Below, piece after piece: positions 1-8,877 of a stretch of DNA of 64,000 bases (within the stretch, counting starts at the first letter, position 1; every line of letters begins with the position of its first letter). The position numbers and the translations under genes were made by a program. Where the stretch lies: positions 2,232,594 through 2,296,593 of the forward strand of contig CP073749.1 of the NCBI GenBank assembly GCA_024398055.1. Reading direction: 5' to 3'. The notes below the pieces were generated by a model. It saw nothing but the letters and a program-made list of their open reading frames with translations. It made no database searches and had not been told where the DNA came from. This stretch comes from a bacterium SCSIO 12741 (GTDB taxonomy: Bacteria > Bacteroidota > Bacteroidia > Flavobacteriales_G > Salibacteraceae).

Positions 1-478
1 TGACCGCAGCGGTGTAATCACTAAATTCATGACGGTGGTAATTTGTATTAGCGTTATCTATCACAATTTTAATTAGAATGACATTTTGGTGGTCGTAGGT
101 ATAGGTCGCTGTATGGTTTCCAGGACCGGAAATATTCCTATGTCCGTAGTGATTTTCCCTGTACAAGGTTTTCGTGGAACGAGCAAGCCTTGTGCCGTCA
201 TAGAAGTAACGATATTCCCAAAAGAGACAATCAACGCTGTCACAATACATAGTGTCGTCAAAGTTTTCGTAAATCTTGTTTTCAAAAAACGATTGATGCA
301 AGGTGTCTCTTTTCCCCCCGTTTGTGCGTATTGCAAATAGAGGTTTCCGATTTCCATCGAGCACAAAGTGATACTGTTGGAAGTAATCTGGGTTTATCCC
401 CTCATCCGAATCCTTTTTACAGGATGAAAAAAACAGGGTAGTTAGGAAAATTCCTAGAATAAATAGGGATGGTCTCAT
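1..478 (-). CDS. Lipoprotein, third tandem paralog (partial, runs off left edge)
   Basis: The frame is open from the ATG at 478 to the window edge (159 codons). It starts with a hydrophobic signal ending in FFSSC followed by KKD, a typical Bacteroidota lipoprotein signal with Cys at about residue 20. After the signal it shares landmarks with the two upstream genes: a YHFVLDGN stretch (YHITLN in the others), a DTMYCDS motif (DTLSCDS in the others), and a late YTYDHQN followed by FSDYTA (YSDLTA or YSTLTA in the others). It is therefore the third copy of a tandem family, although clearly diverged. The start lies 22 bp after the stop of the second copy, with a small hairpin at 481-497 between them. 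The function is unknown. The protein is probably exported and lipid-anchored. The C-terminus is outside the window. Confidence 0.8.
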   Translation of the reverse strand, partial: MRPSLFILGIFLTTLFFSSCKKDSDEGINPDYFQQYHFVLDGNRKPLFAIRTNGGKRDTLHQSFFENKIYENFDDTMYCDSVDCLFWEYRYFYDGTRLARSTKTLYRENHYGHRNISGPGNHTATYTYDHQNVILIKIVIDNANTNYHRHEFSDYTAAV

Positions 479-480
479 AC

Positions 481-497
481 AGAGGGTTTATCCCTCT
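481..497 (-). other. Short hairpin just before a lipoprotein start codon
   Basis: AGAGGG and CCCTCT form a perfect 6-bp stem with a 5-nt loop, ending 2 nt before the ATG at 478. There is no T-run, so it is not a standard terminator. It could affect translation initiation of the downstream lipoprotein. Confidence 0.35.
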
Positions 498-500
498 AAT

Positions 501-1310
501 TTACTTAAAAGTATAAGACAAATCGCATCGGGTTATCGATCGGGTGCCAGTGCTTTTTTGTTCTGTGGTAATATATACGTGGGTAACGTAGCCTTGGGTA
601 TTCATTCTATAGCTGTATTCCTTAGTAATGGCATGACGCGACCCTCCGCCTTCGAAGTAGTTGCTTTTTACCAGATTTGGACTTTGCCCTTCAAACAAGA
701 TGTTGGTATTGAACTTGGCTGTCAAATCGGAGTAGGTAAAACCATAGACGATGGGGTTGGTCTGATCTTTTGTCTTGGTGATGCGGAGCAATTGATCGCC
801 TTCGTATTCATAGGTGGAAATGGTTTCTGGAGAAGCATTTTTTCTTTCTCCCTGCGGAGTATAGAGATAGGTTCCATGTGAGTAACTAAGGATCCGGCCA
901 TTGTCATAATTCATCCAGGCTTCTTCAATCAGGCATCCCGTTGAGTCACAGGATAGGGTGTCCTTCAGTTGTTGATGTTCCCCTTGAGCGTTGAGTAGGT
1001 AGGAGCTCATTATCGTATCGGAGTCGTTAGAAAGGTTCCAGGTGAACTGCTCGTCCTTTCCCTTGAAGTATTGAAAGCGATCGGTCTTGCCGTCTTTGGT
1101 GTGTTCCATAGCCACCCGATCCAAGTCTGTATTCAAAGTGATGTGGTAGGTTTCAATTTCATCGGGTGTAACTTCCGATTGTTTGGGTTCTTCTACTGGG
1201 GTAGGTTCATCTTTTTTGCAAGAATAAATGCTGAGGGTCGCCAGGACAAGAAAGGTGTAAAAAATGGCTTTTGGTGAAGGAAGGACAACGGGAGAGGATT
1301 GGATATTCAT
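501..1310 (-). CDS. Lipoprotein, second tandem paralog
   Basis: A 269-residue protein of unknown function. A hydrophobic N-terminal segment ends in LSIYSC followed by KKDEP, giving lipidation near residue 31. The mature part carries YHITLN, a DTLSCDSTGCLIEE segment with a Cys pair, GERKNASPETISTYEY, and a C-terminal region rich in Tyr and alternating hydrophobic residues. The same ordered landmarks occur in the 1502-2272 protein (DTLSCDSNGCILEE, GEREKAGPETVSTYTY), so the two are close paralogs. The repeated sugar-like YD/YN and Y-x-Y pattern resembles beta-rich surface proteins of the RHS or YD-repeat style, but no repeat is clear enough to name. It probably sits on the periplasmic or outer face of the outer membrane. 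Confidence 0.85.
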   Translation of the reverse strand: MNIQSSPVVLPSPKAIFYTFLVLATLSIYSCKKDEPTPVEEPKQSEVTPDEIETYHITLNTDLDRVAMEHTKDGKTDRFQYFKGKDEQFTWNLSNDSDTIMSSYLLNAQGEHQQLKDTLSCDSTGCLIEEAWMNYDNGRILSYSHGTYLYTPQGERKNASPETISTYEYEGDQLLRITKTKDQTNPIVYGFTYSDLTAKFNTNILFEGQSPNLVKSNYFEGGGSRHAITKEYSYRMNTQGYVTHVYITTEQKSTGTRSITRCDLSYTFK

Positions 1311-1465
1311 CAGAAGGGCTTATCAAATATTTGAATGCGCGATAATAGCTCCTAACCCACAAAAAAATCCCCTTCCAATATTAAGTTTAGTTCAATTCCA
1401 TGCGAACTTAATTCGAGATAACCTCAAAAGAGCTGACAGGGATTAGATTACTATCTGAACTCCAA

Positions 1466-1490
1466 GTTGAAGATTGAATGTTGAAGATTG
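1466..1490. repeat. Perfect 11-bp intergenic direct repeat
   Basis: GTTGAAGATTG occurs at 1466-1476 and again at 1480-1490 in the 190-bp spacer between two lipoprotein genes, and is followed by a degenerate copy (GGATATTGAAA). Similar TTGAAAATT words occur in the 20727-20815 spacer. It looks like slipped or decaying intergenic sequence. No coding potential is seen. Confidence 0.5.
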
Positions 1491-1501
1491 GATATTGAAA
1501 A

Positions 1502-2272
1502 CTACTCAAACGTATAGCTGATGTTGTACTGAACAATGTTTCTGATTCCTGTGCCAACGTGGATTCGGGTATCGGTCATTTGGGTAACCAAGGATTGGCT
1601 GTTCAGTTGATAACTATAACTGCGGTTTGTGGAATAACGCGATCCGCCGCCGTCGTAGGACGAAGTCTTGACCAAATATTCTCCGGTTCCACCAAACAAG
1701 GAATTGGTATTGTATTTGGCTGTTAGCGTGGAGTAGGTGTAAGTGGTTGATATTGGATCAGTACCATCTGTGGAATGGCTCACTTTTATAAGCTGATCGT
1801 TAGAGTAGGTATAGGTAGAAACTGTCTCAGGGCCAGCTTTTTCACGCTCACCATTTGGTTTATAGAGGTACCTGCCATTAATCGTATTTTGTAATCTGTT
1901 GTTTTTGTAATGGGCCCATTGTTCTTCCAGAATACAGCCATTGGAATCGCAAGACAAGGTGTCTTTGGATTGAAGGTGTTCTCCATCGGCCATGTGCTCT
2001 CTTACTGTTTTGGTGGTGTCCCCATTTGATTCAATCTTCCAGGTATAGACATTATTTCCGTCTTTGGTGTACCAGTATTTTTCTACTTGATTGCCTTTGG
2101 TGTACTCCATCGCCACCCGCTCGAATTGGGCATTTAGTGTAATGTGATAACTCTCAATGGCATCTGGAGGAACGGTTGTTTGAGGCTCCACCATAAGTGG
2201 GTCGTCTTCCTTTTTGCAGCCAAATAATACCAGTAGGGCGGCAAGAAAGGTGAAGGTAAAAAGTCGACTCAT
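1502..2272 (-). CDS. Lipoprotein, first tandem paralog
   Basis: A 256-residue protein of unknown function. I chose the ATG at 2272 because it opens directly into the signal MSRLFTFTFLAALLVLFGC, with lipidation at Cys19 followed by KKEDD. An earlier in-frame ATG at 2293 would only add seven polar residues. The mature sequence repeats the family landmarks: YHITLNAQF, DTLSCDSNGCILEE with two Cys, GEREKAGPETVSTYTY, then YTYSTLTAKYNTN. It is the upstream member of a three-gene tandem array transcribed leftwards. It is most likely anchored in the outer membrane. Nothing in the neighbourhood reveals its role. Confidence 0.85.
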   Translation of the reverse strand: MSRLFTFTFLAALLVLFGCKKEDDPLMVEPQTTVPPDAIESYHITLNAQFERVAMEYTKGNQVEKYWYTKDGNNVYTWKIESNGDTTKTVREHMADGEHLQSKDTLSCDSNGCILEEQWAHYKNNRLQNTINGRYLYKPNGEREKAGPETVSTYTYSNDQLIKVSHSTDGTDPISTTYTYSTLTAKYNTNSLFGGTGEYLVKTSSYDGGGSRYSTNRSYSYQLNSQSLVTQMTDTRIHVGTGIRNIVQYNISYTFE

Positions 2273-2325
2273 GAGTTTTGAATGAGGATGCAATGCTAAA
2301 TACGTATGACCCGGGTTTGGGTTGG

Positions 2326-2952
2326 CTATTGTCCGGCTTTGGCCTTTTTCAGAAAGTAAGCCTTCATTTTAATAAAAGACTCATGCGGATTGTCTTCCAC
2401 CGATGCATCGGCCAGCCAGGTGGGAATGGATCCTCCAGTGGTTGCTCTTCCTTCTTGAAACACTTCCACCGTTTCAGCATCAATTTGGGTAATTCGCCAA
2501 AAACCTTCCGACCGCGGTATTCTCACGTAGTCATCCTTTTTTGGAATGTAATGCGGTATTGCTGTGTAGTACAAAAATTGGTTGCCAGCGGTGTCTTCCG
2601 AATGGACAAATTTTACCACTATGTCACGATCATCTACTGGCCATGGAGCTTCGTAAACGTTATAGATGATAAACTCTTTTTGCTGAGACTGATGTAGAAG
2701 TTTCGATTCCTTACAGCTCTTCATCCAATCCGTTCGATTATCCCATTCCATCAAAAAAGCCATGACCGAATCTGCTTGGGCCGGGAAGCGGGTTACCGCC
2801 CGATAGGCTCTGAGGGGCCATCCAGGAGCATCTTTGGTATATACCTGTACTCCGTTGCTCTTTTTTTGAAGAGTCCATTTCTCCTGAGCTTTCGTGGAAA
2901 ATCCCCAAAGCAACAGAAAAATTAGGGCGGATGTAGCTGAAAATGAGCGCAT
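2326..2952 (-). CDS. Secreted START-domain protein
   Basis: A 208-residue protein with a cleavable signal peptide ending near FSTKAQ. The rest is one START (StAR-related lipid transfer) domain, recognised from the pattern of a QKKSNGVQVYTKD opening, a WDNRTDWM segment, the PWPVDDRDIV motif in the middle and an IPRSEGFWRI stretch near the end. START domains form a hydrophobic cup that binds lipids. Periplasmic or secreted bacterial versions of this size are common in Bacteroidota but mostly uncharacterised. The ATG directly abuts the T-run of a terminator-like hairpin (2953-2990), so expression may depend on read-through from the division cluster. Confidence 0.85.
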   Translation of the reverse strand: MRSFSATSALIFLLLWGFSTKAQEKWTLQKKSNGVQVYTKDAPGWPLRAYRAVTRFPAQADSVMAFLMEWDNRTDWMKSCKESKLLHQSQQKEFIIYNVYEAPWPVDDRDIVVKFVHSEDTAGNQFLYYTAIPHYIPKKDDYVRIPRSEGFWRITQIDAETVEVFQEGRATTGGSIPTWLADASVEDNPHESFIKMKAYFLKKAKAGQ

Positions 2953-2990
2953 AAAAAAATCGGTTATGAAAATAAATATTCATAACCGAT
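2953..2990 (-). terminator. Intrinsic terminator after the yqeY gene, abutting the next ATG
   Basis: On the minus strand a 12-bp perfect stem, ATCGGTTATGAA with TTCATAACCGAT, surrounds an 8-nt loop and is followed by a run of seven T. It ends the long division-gene transcript 22 bp after the 3012 stop. The T-run touches the ATG of the START-domain gene without a single spacer base. Confidence 0.85.
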
Positions 2991-3011
2991 TGGGAAAGGA
3001 TAAATAATAGA

Positions 3012-3461
3012 TTAACTCAGCATCTTTCTAACGAGCTGCGATACAAGTTTATTGTCTGCTTTGCCAGAAAATTTTTTAGTGGCCATTCCCATCACTTTTC
3101 CCATGTCTTTCATGGAGCTTGCTCCGGTTTCGGCGATGATGCTTTTGAGTCCTTCTTCAACCTCTTCTTCCGAGAGTTGTTCAGGCATGTATTTTTCAAT
3201 GACTTTTACTTGAGCCAACTCTACATCGGCCAGGTCTTGACGGTTTTGGCCCAGGTAGGCTTCTGCTGCCTCATTGCGCTGCTTGATCAGTCGTTGAATA
3301 ACTTGGATTCCGGCTTCTTCAGAAACCTCGTTATTTGCGCCTTTTTCAGTGGCGGCCAGCAACAAAGCTGATTTTACAGCACGAAGAGCGTCGAGTTTTT
3401 CACGCTCTTTGGCCTTCATGGCATCTTTAATGTCTGCGTTTACTTGTTCGGCAAGAGTCAT
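3012..3461 (-). CDS. GatB/YqeY domain-containing protein
   Basis: A 149-residue single-domain YqeY protein. It has the family features: an N-terminal MTLAEQVNADIKDAMK helix, the ALRAVKSALLLA segment, EEAGIQVIQRLIKQR, the YLGQNRQDLAD loop, and a C-terminal GKVMGMATKKFSGKADNK region like the tRNA-binding tail of GatB and GatE. Stand-alone YqeY proteins have no settled function. An effect on aminoacyl-tRNA metabolism is often suggested by homology. It starts 2 bp after the ftsZ stop and is therefore co-transcribed with the division genes. A strong terminator follows. Confidence 0.92.
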   Translation of the reverse strand: MTLAEQVNADIKDAMKAKEREKLDALRAVKSALLLAATEKGANNEVSEEAGIQVIQRLIKQRNEAAEAYLGQNRQDLADVELAQVKVIEKYMPEQLSEEEVEEGLKSIIAETGASSMKDMGKVMGMATKKFSGKADNKLVSQLVRKMLS

Positions 3462-3463
3462 TA

Positions 3464-5230
3464 TTAGTCTACGTTATCGTGTAAGAATGAATTGTTAGAA
3501 CGGAGTTCGGTTTTCTTTTTTCCTTCTTCGTCTTCTGATTCGGAAAGGGTAAAACGAGAAACCTGAGACTCAGAAGAGTGAGAAACATCATCCAATTCTA
3601 CGGAACGACGCTTAAATGCAGGCTCACTTTCCAAAGAGGCGATTCCCGATGGCGTTTTCAGCTGCATGCTCAAGTTTCTCAATCGAGCCATTCTTTCCTG
3701 GGCTACCTTGTGTCTCTCTTCTGGAGAAAGGTTAGACTCTTCCTCTTTAGGAGCAGGAGCAGGTGCCGGAGGCTGTTCAGCTACAACGGGCTCTTCCTTT
3801 TTAATCTCAATTTCGATACGTTCTGGTTTGTCGCCAGCCAATTCCTGGTCCGGAGACTTGAGTTCCGGTTCCAGGGAGTAGCTTTTCGTTTCGGCGATGT
3901 CTTCCTGAGGCTCTTCCTGGGTGAATGAAGTAAAAGACTCAGGAGTTGTTGGGGCAGGGACCTCGTCCTCTAATTGATGACGAATAATATCCTTGGGCTC
4001 CGAAGGCGTTTCAATGGTTCTGTCTTCGGGCTCTATTGTCTTTTGTATCGCTGGGCCTGATTTAAGTACAGGTTCCAGGTTTTCAGTTTCATTTTTTTCA
4101 GGAGCAGGCGTCTGTTGTTGTGATGATGAAGCATCAAAAATACTTGCCTGAGTGGCCTGTGGGCGCTGTGGTTGCGATGGAATAGGACGAGTCAATTCAG
4201 TTTTGATGTCGTCATCCAGGCGATTAATACGCGTTCTGGGTTCTTCCTGGATAATCTGAGTTTCTCCTGAAGCATGGGTAAAACCAGTAGCGATAATCGT
4301 AATGTTGATCTCGTGATCTTCCAGTCTTTCGTCCAAACCGTGTCCCCAGATAACTTCCGCTTCCATTCCCGCTTCGTCTTCGATGAAATCGGTGATTTCG
4401 GTGATTTCATCCATCAGAATCTCACCTTTACCATAGGTAATGTTCAACAGTACATGAGCGGCACCTTTGATGTCGTTTTCGCTCAATAGAGGTGAGTTCA
4501 ATGCATGTTCAACAGCTACCTGAGCACGGTCTTCTCCAGTGGCTCTTGCCGATCCCATAACGGCTACACCACTGTTGGTCATAACCGTTTTCACATCGTT
4601 GAAATCCACGTTTATTTTACCGGTATTGGTAATGGCCTCGGCAATTCCTTTAGCGGCCGTGGTCAATACGCTATCCGCTTCTTCAAAGGCATTGTCCAGG
4701 GTAAGGTTCCCGAACATCTCACGAAGTTTGTCGTTGTTGATTACCAAAAGGGTATCTACATTATCACGCATGTTTTTGATCCCTTCATCGGCTCTTCTGC
4801 GACGTTTCTTTCCTTCAAATGAGAAAGGCATGGTTACAATACCAACGGTCAATACGCCCATTTCACGAGCCGCTTGAGCGATTACTGGAGCAGCACCTGT
4901 TCCGGTACCTCCACCCATTCCGGCGGTAATGAAAATCATCTTGGTGGTTTCACCCAACAATCCTTTGATCTCATCAATGCTTTCAATGGCCGCATTTTCA
5001 CCCACACTCGACTTCGAACCAGCTCCCAATCCCGAGGTTAAGCTGGAACCCAGCTGTACCTTTACGGGGACAGGGCTAATGTCAAGAGCCTGTTGATCGG
5101 TGTTGCATACCATAAAATCAACGTCCTTAATTCCTTGGCGGTACATGTGGTTTACCGCGTTGCTTCCGCCGCCACCTACACCGATGACCTTAATAATGGA
5201 GAATTGTTCTTTGGGCAAATCAAACTTCAT
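3464..5230 (-). CDS. ftsZ: Cell division protein FtsZ
   Basis: The bacterial tubulin homolog that polymerises with GTP to form the cytokinetic ring. The 588-residue protein has the nucleotide-binding [13 protein letters not shown] motif near residues 17-29, the tubulin signature GGGTGTG at about 106-112 and the catalytic T7 loop NVDFNDV at about 207-213. The GTPase core ends near residue 330. A very long Pro/Glu/Gln-rich linker follows (about 340-570) and then a conserved C-terminal peptide [10 protein letters not shown], which is the usual Bacteroidota form and is expected to bind FtsA. The length exceeds the 380-400 residues of Escherichia coli FtsZ almost entirely because of this linker. 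It lies directly downstream of ftsA (22 bp). Confidence 0.98.
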   Translation of the reverse strand: MKFDLPKEQFSIIKVIGVGGGGSNAVNHMYRQGIKDVDFMVCNTDQQALDISPVPVKVQLGSSLTSGLGAGSKSSVGENAAIESIDEIKGLLGETTKMIFITAGMGGGTGTGAAPVIAQAAREMGVLTVGIVTMPFSFEGKKRRRRADEGIKNMRDNVDTLLVINNDKLREMFGNLTLDNAFEEADSVLTTAAKGIAEAITNTGKINVDFNDVKTVMTNSGVAVMGSARATGEDRAQVAVEHALNSPLLSENDIKGAAHVLLNITYGKGEILMDEITEITDFIEDEAGMEAEVIWGHGLDERLEDHEINITIIATGFTHASGETQIIQEEPRTRINRLDDDIKTELTRPIPSQPQRPQATQASIFDASSSQQQTPAPEKNETENLEPVLKSGPAIQKTIEPEDRTIETPSEPKDIIRHQLEDEVPAPTTPESFTSFTQEEPQEDIAETKSYSLEPELKSPDQELAGDKPERIEIEIKKEEPVVAEQPPAPAPAPKEEESNLSPEERHKVAQERMARLRNLSMQLKTPSGIASLESEPAFKRRSVELDDVSHSSESQVSRFTLSESEDEEGKKKTELRSNNSFLHDNVD

Positions 5231-5252
5231 GATCTACAATTTATATGCGTGA

Positions 5253-6638
5253 TTAATCTTCGTCTTCTTCTAAAAATTTACGAGTGCTGCTGATCAGCCT
5301 CTTCAAAAATCCCTCCTGGTTAGGAGTATCCAAATCGTTGGCCGTGTACGAGGTTTCAGCCTCTTCTTCAACCAACTCTTCTTCTTGTTGCTGTTGCTGC
5401 TCCTGCATCTTTTGCTCCATTTGCTGCATGAGCAAATCGCTGTTGATTTTGGAAGCGCTTTCCTGAGCCAACTTCTGCTGGAAGTCGATGTATTCGTAGC
5501 CTTTCAATACCAGTCCAACACCGGTTGAGAATGTAGGGCTTGTAATTTCTTCGGTTCCTGAAGCCAGGTGCTCAGCTGGATATCCAATTCGGGTATCCAT
5601 TCCAGTAGTAAATTCGAAAAGCTGAGTAATGTGGCGCAATTGTGAACCACCACCGGTTACCACGATTCCAGCAATCAAGCGATTTTCGTAGCCTGAGTTT
5701 CTAATTTCGTAGTACACCTGCTCAATGATTTCGGTCATTCGAGCTTCGATAATTCGAGCCAGGTTTTTAACCGATATTTCTTTGGCGGGACGTCCTCTCA
5801 AACCAGGAATGGAAACGATTTCTTTTTCCAGATTTTCGCTGGCCAGGGCTGAACCGAATTTTACTTTCAGTAGCTCGGCTTGCTTGCGAATGATGGAACA
5901 CCCTTCTTTAATGTCTTCGCTAATGATGTTGCCTCCAAAAGGAATTACCGCCGAGTGACGAATAATGCTCTCCTGAAAAATGGCCAGGTCGGTAGTACCA
6001 CCTCCGATGTCTACCAGGGCTACACCCGCTTCTTTTTCATCTTCGTGAAGTACGGCTTCTGCAGATGCCAGTGGCTCAAGGGTGATGTCGAGCACCTTAA
6101 GGCCTGCCTTCTCCACACACTTAACGATGTTTTTTACAGCAGCTACCTGAGCAATGATCACGTGGAAGTTAGCTTCCAAACGACCACCCGACATACCAAT
6201 TGGGTTCACAATACCTTGCTCGTTGTCTACAATGTACTCCTGAGGAATTACGTCAATAATCTCCTCACCAGGTTGCATCACGAGCTTAAACATATCGCCA
6301 CGTAGCGATTCCACGTCTTTGCGTGTAATTTCATCTTCGTAGCTATCGCGAATTTTCACGCCGCGGTGCTGGATGCTTCGGATGTGTTGTCCGGCAATTC
6401 CCACATTCACTTCTTGTACAGAAACTCCTGAGCGCTCTTCAGCCTGGCGAATGGCTTCTTTGATAGCCTCTACTGTTGGGGTAATGTGGGTTACTACTCC
6501 ACGACTTACTCCGGGAGATGGGGCTTTTCCCATGCCCAAAACTTCCAGCTTTCCGTGCTCGTTTTTCCGTCCGATCAAGGCAGCAATTTTGGTAGTACCA
6601 ATATCTAATCCAACAACGTAATCCGTAGTAAGTGACAT
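5253..6638 (-). CDS. ftsA: Cell division protein FtsA
   Basis: An actin-like ATPase that tethers FtsZ filaments to the membrane. I chose the ATG at 6638 (461 residues), 4 bp after the ftsQ stop. A TTG 24 bp upstream would overlap ftsQ. Phosphate-binding motifs are visible (VVGLDIGTTK near the N-terminus, VDIGGGTTD in the middle, VVTGGGSQL later). The C-terminal tail is unusual: a Gln/Glu-rich stretch (MQQMEQKMQEQQQQQEEE) precedes a terminal amphipathic helix, GFLKRLISSTRKFLEE, which is expected to insert in the inner membrane. Family knowledge supports the helix. The function of the Gln-rich spacer is unknown. Confidence 0.97.
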   Translation of the reverse strand: MSLTTDYVVGLDIGTTKIAALIGRKNEHGKLEVLGMGKAPSPGVSRGVVTHITPTVEAIKEAIRQAEERSGVSVQEVNVGIAGQHIRSIQHRGVKIRDSYEDEITRKDVESLRGDMFKLVMQPGEEIIDVIPQEYIVDNEQGIVNPIGMSGGRLEANFHVIIAQVAAVKNIVKCVEKAGLKVLDITLEPLASAEAVLHEDEKEAGVALVDIGGGTTDLAIFQESIIRHSAVIPFGGNIISEDIKEGCSIIRKQAELLKVKFGSALASENLEKEIVSIPGLRGRPAKEISVKNLARIIEARMTEIIEQVYYEIRNSGYENRLIAGIVVTGGGSQLRHITQLFEFTTGMDTRIGYPAEHLASGTEEITSPTFSTGVGLVLKGYEYIDFQQKLAQESASKINSDLLMQQMEQKMQEQQQQQEEELVEEEAETSYTANDLDTPNQEGFLKRLISSTRKFLEEDED

Positions 6639-6642
6639 AAAT

Positions 6643-7509
6643 TTATCGTTTAGTGCAAACAACCTGATTCTTGTATTTCAAATTCAGGGTTGAATATTCA
6701 TTCCAACCCGTTTTACTCAAACCCTGCTGGTAAAACAGCAAGAGCTTGTCGAATTTTTCTTCCAACCGATTGGCCTTGCCCAGCAAGATGCTGTGGTTGC
6801 CAACTCTGGGTTGTAGTTCAAATTCTCCGTTATCGTTTACATACACCTGAGATATCTGGGCTTTCCAGAATGGGTTTTGGTGAATGTAGAGGGCGAGGTC
6901 AAACAACTCTTTGAGCTGAGTGGCCCCTGGTAATTCTTCTTTTTGTACTTCCAGCTGTGCAATAAGCGATGTGTTCTGAACAGCGGTCGTGTTGCTTTGT
7001 CTGAAAATCCGGCTCAAATCATTTTCCAGATCCTCCAGGCGATTTACCGTGGAGAAGGGAATGTTGATCGATCCGTTGGCAATCAATACCCGGGCGGCAA
7101 ACTGGTGGGAGAGTGGCATCAAACTTCCGTACTGATCCAGGTAAAAGCTTTCGTTTTGATCGTTGTAGATGCGGATGATTGGGGTGCGCTCGGTGATGTT
7201 TACCACAATCTTTCCATCGATGCTTGTAAATACTTCAGCGGTTTCTACCGATGATTTATTGCGCAAAAGCTGCTCTAAATGTTGAATGTCGATGTCATTC
7301 ATCAGGTGGCCAGTAGTAGCGTAACCCTGATTGGTAAACAGGTTTTGAACGTCCTTCTCGGTAATGAAACCCGATTCGTCTGCCTGTTCAATATGGATTT
7401 CCAGGGAGCTTGTTTCCTGCAAATCTTTTTTCTTTTCAGCAAAGCCCAGTAGCAAGGCAATCCCTCCGAGAAGGCCAACCCATGTCAATATGTCTACCAG
7501 TTTCTTCAC
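6643..7509 (-). CDS. ftsQ: Cell division protein FtsQ/DivIB-like
   Basis: A bitopic membrane protein of the divisome (288 residues). One transmembrane helix lies at about residues 8-24 (ILTWVGLLGGIALLLGF). A POTRA domain follows, beginning around EIHIEQADESGFITEKDV, and then the FtsQ beta domain with ISQVYVNDNGEFEL. In other bacteria FtsQ recruits FtsL and FtsB and connects the cytoplasmic ring to septal wall synthesis. The gene overlaps murC by 4 bp (ATGA), which indicates translational coupling. Sequence identity across the family is low, so the call rests on topology, the POTRA pattern and its position between murC and ftsA. Confidence 0.9.
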   Translation of the reverse strand: MKKLVDILTWVGLLGGIALLLGFAEKKKDLQETSSLEIHIEQADESGFITEKDVQNLFTNQGYATTGHLMNDIDIQHLEQLLRNKSSVETAEVFTSIDGKIVVNITERTPIIRIYNDQNESFYLDQYGSLMPLSHQFAARVLIANGSINIPFSTVNRLEDLENDLSRIFRQSNTTAVQNTSLIAQLEVQKEELPGATQLKELFDLALYIHQNPFWKAQISQVYVNDNGEFELQPRVGNHSILLGKANRLEEKFDKLLLFYQQGLSKTGWNEYSTLNLKYKNQVVCTKR

Positions 7510-8876
7510 TCTGCTGTGATTTCTAATAAATTGTCTCTTAGAGGATTGGCGAGTTCACCGATGTCACCTGCCCCTAAGGTCATTAGTATTTGTAAATTTT
7601 TGTTTTTAAAGAAGTCTTTCGCTAAAAGCGCATCCTTTTTTACTAACTTTTTGTTTTTGATAACTATGCGGTCCAAAAGCATCTGGGAATCCACGCCAGG
7701 TAAGGGTTTTTCGCGTGCCGGATAGATGTCCAACAGGAATATTTCATCCAATAGGGAGAGGGATTCGGCGAAGCCATCTGCAAAATCGCGAGTCCTTGAA
7801 AATAGGTGGGGTTGAAAGATTCCGGTAATGGATTTTCCCGGAAACAACTCACGGGTGGCCTCAATTACGGCTCTCAATTCTTCGGGGTGATGCGCATAGT
7901 CATCAATGTAGATCAAGTCCTCCTGATGAATCTTGTACTCATACCTTCTAAAAATGCCTTTGAAGGCAGCGAGGCCTTGGCGACACTGCTCGGGTGATAC
8001 ACCTGCTTCAAGGGCTGCAGCTACCGCAGCACAAGCGTTTTCTACGTTGTGTCTTCCTGGAAAAGAGAGTCTAAAGTCGGTGTAGACTTGCCCCTTAATT
8101 TCCAAATCAAAATGAGAATGGCCTTGTTCGCTTTTTAGATTGATGGCCTGGATGTTAGCGTCTTTTTTTGAGCTGTATATTACCGGTTTACCCGGACCTT
8201 CCAGAGGAATGGTTACCCGGTCGTTGATGATCAGTTTCCCATCTCGATCAATTTGATGGGTAAAGGTTTTGAAGGTTTCGTGCAGATCTTGTTCAGAGGA
8301 GTATATATCCAAGTGATCCGCGTCTACTGAGGTAATGGTTCCGATTTTGGGGTAGAGCTGCAAAAACGAGCGGTCGTACTCATCAGCTTCAACTACCGTC
8401 CATTCGGCATTTTCATCAAGTAGTAGGTTGGTGTTGTAGTTGAGTGAGATTCCACCTAAAAACGCGGCACAACGAACGCCGGCATGCTTGAGTAGGTGAG
8501 CCGTCATGGTGGAAACGGTTGTTTTGCCATGGGTTCCGGCCACGGCAATTGTGGGTGATTTTCGGGTAATCATTCCCAGTACTTCCGACCGTTTGTACAA
8601 GGGAATCCCTTTCTCCTGAAAATAATGAAGAAGTGGATTGTCGGCGGGTACAGCTGGGGTTCGTACCACGAAATCGGGCAGTTCATCATTTACCTGTGGA
8701 GTGTGGTCAAAGGTGACGGAAATGCCTTCCGATTCAAGTCCTCTTGTAACGGGCGAGGGAGTTTTGTCATAACCTCCAACGGCGTATCCCAGTTGATGGA
8801 AATACCGGGCCAGGGAAGACATTCCGATGCCTCCAATACCCACAAAATAGATACGACGGACTTGACTTAAATCCAT
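7506..8876 (-). CDS. murC: UDP-N-acetylmuramate--L-alanine ligase MurC
   Basis: Adds L-Ala to UDP-MurNAc, the first amino-acid step of the peptidoglycan stem. The 456-residue protein has the Rossmann GIGGIGM motif at about 13-19, the ATP-binding GTHGKTT at 114-120, the central-domain VEADEYDRSFL segment with metal-ligand residues, and the C-terminal DDYAHHPEE motif typical of MurC. Its stop codon overlaps the ftsQ start by 4 bp and it starts 1 bp after the murG stop, within the dcw operon. Confidence 0.97.
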   Translation of the reverse strand: MDLSQVRRIYFVGIGGIGMSSLARYFHQLGYAVGGYDKTPSPVTRGLESEGISVTFDHTPQVNDELPDFVVRTPAVPADNPLLHYFQEKGIPLYKRSEVLGMITRKSPTIAVAGTHGKTTVSTMTAHLLKHAGVRCAAFLGGISLNYNTNLLLDENAEWTVVEADEYDRSFLQLYPKIGTITSVDADHLDIYSSEQDLHETFKTFTHQIDRDGKLIINDRVTIPLEGPGKPVIYSSKKDANIQAINLKSEQGHSHFDLEIKGQVYTDFRLSFPGRHNVENACAAVAAALEAGVSPEQCRQGLAAFKGIFRRYEYKIHQEDLIYIDDYAHHPEELRAVIEATRELFPGKSITGIFQPHLFSRTRDFADGFAESLSLLDEIFLLDIYPAREKPLPGVDSQMLLDRIVIKNKKLVKKDALLAKDFFKNKNLQILMTLGAGDIGELANPLRDNLLEITAE

Positions 8877-8877
8877 A

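Noticed and set aside
558-881. Open frame of 107 codons opposite the second lipoprotein
   Set aside because: It lies entirely within a well-supported lipoprotein gene, has no start context and looks like compositional shadow.
4505-4877. Two long open frames opposite ftsZ
   Set aside because: They are antisense to the conserved GTPase core of FtsZ, which explains the openness. They show no domain.
5375-5425. Trinucleotide-like repeat (TGT/TGC) as a microsatellite
   Set aside because: It encodes the Gln/Glu-rich tail of FtsA in frame, so it is treated as coding.
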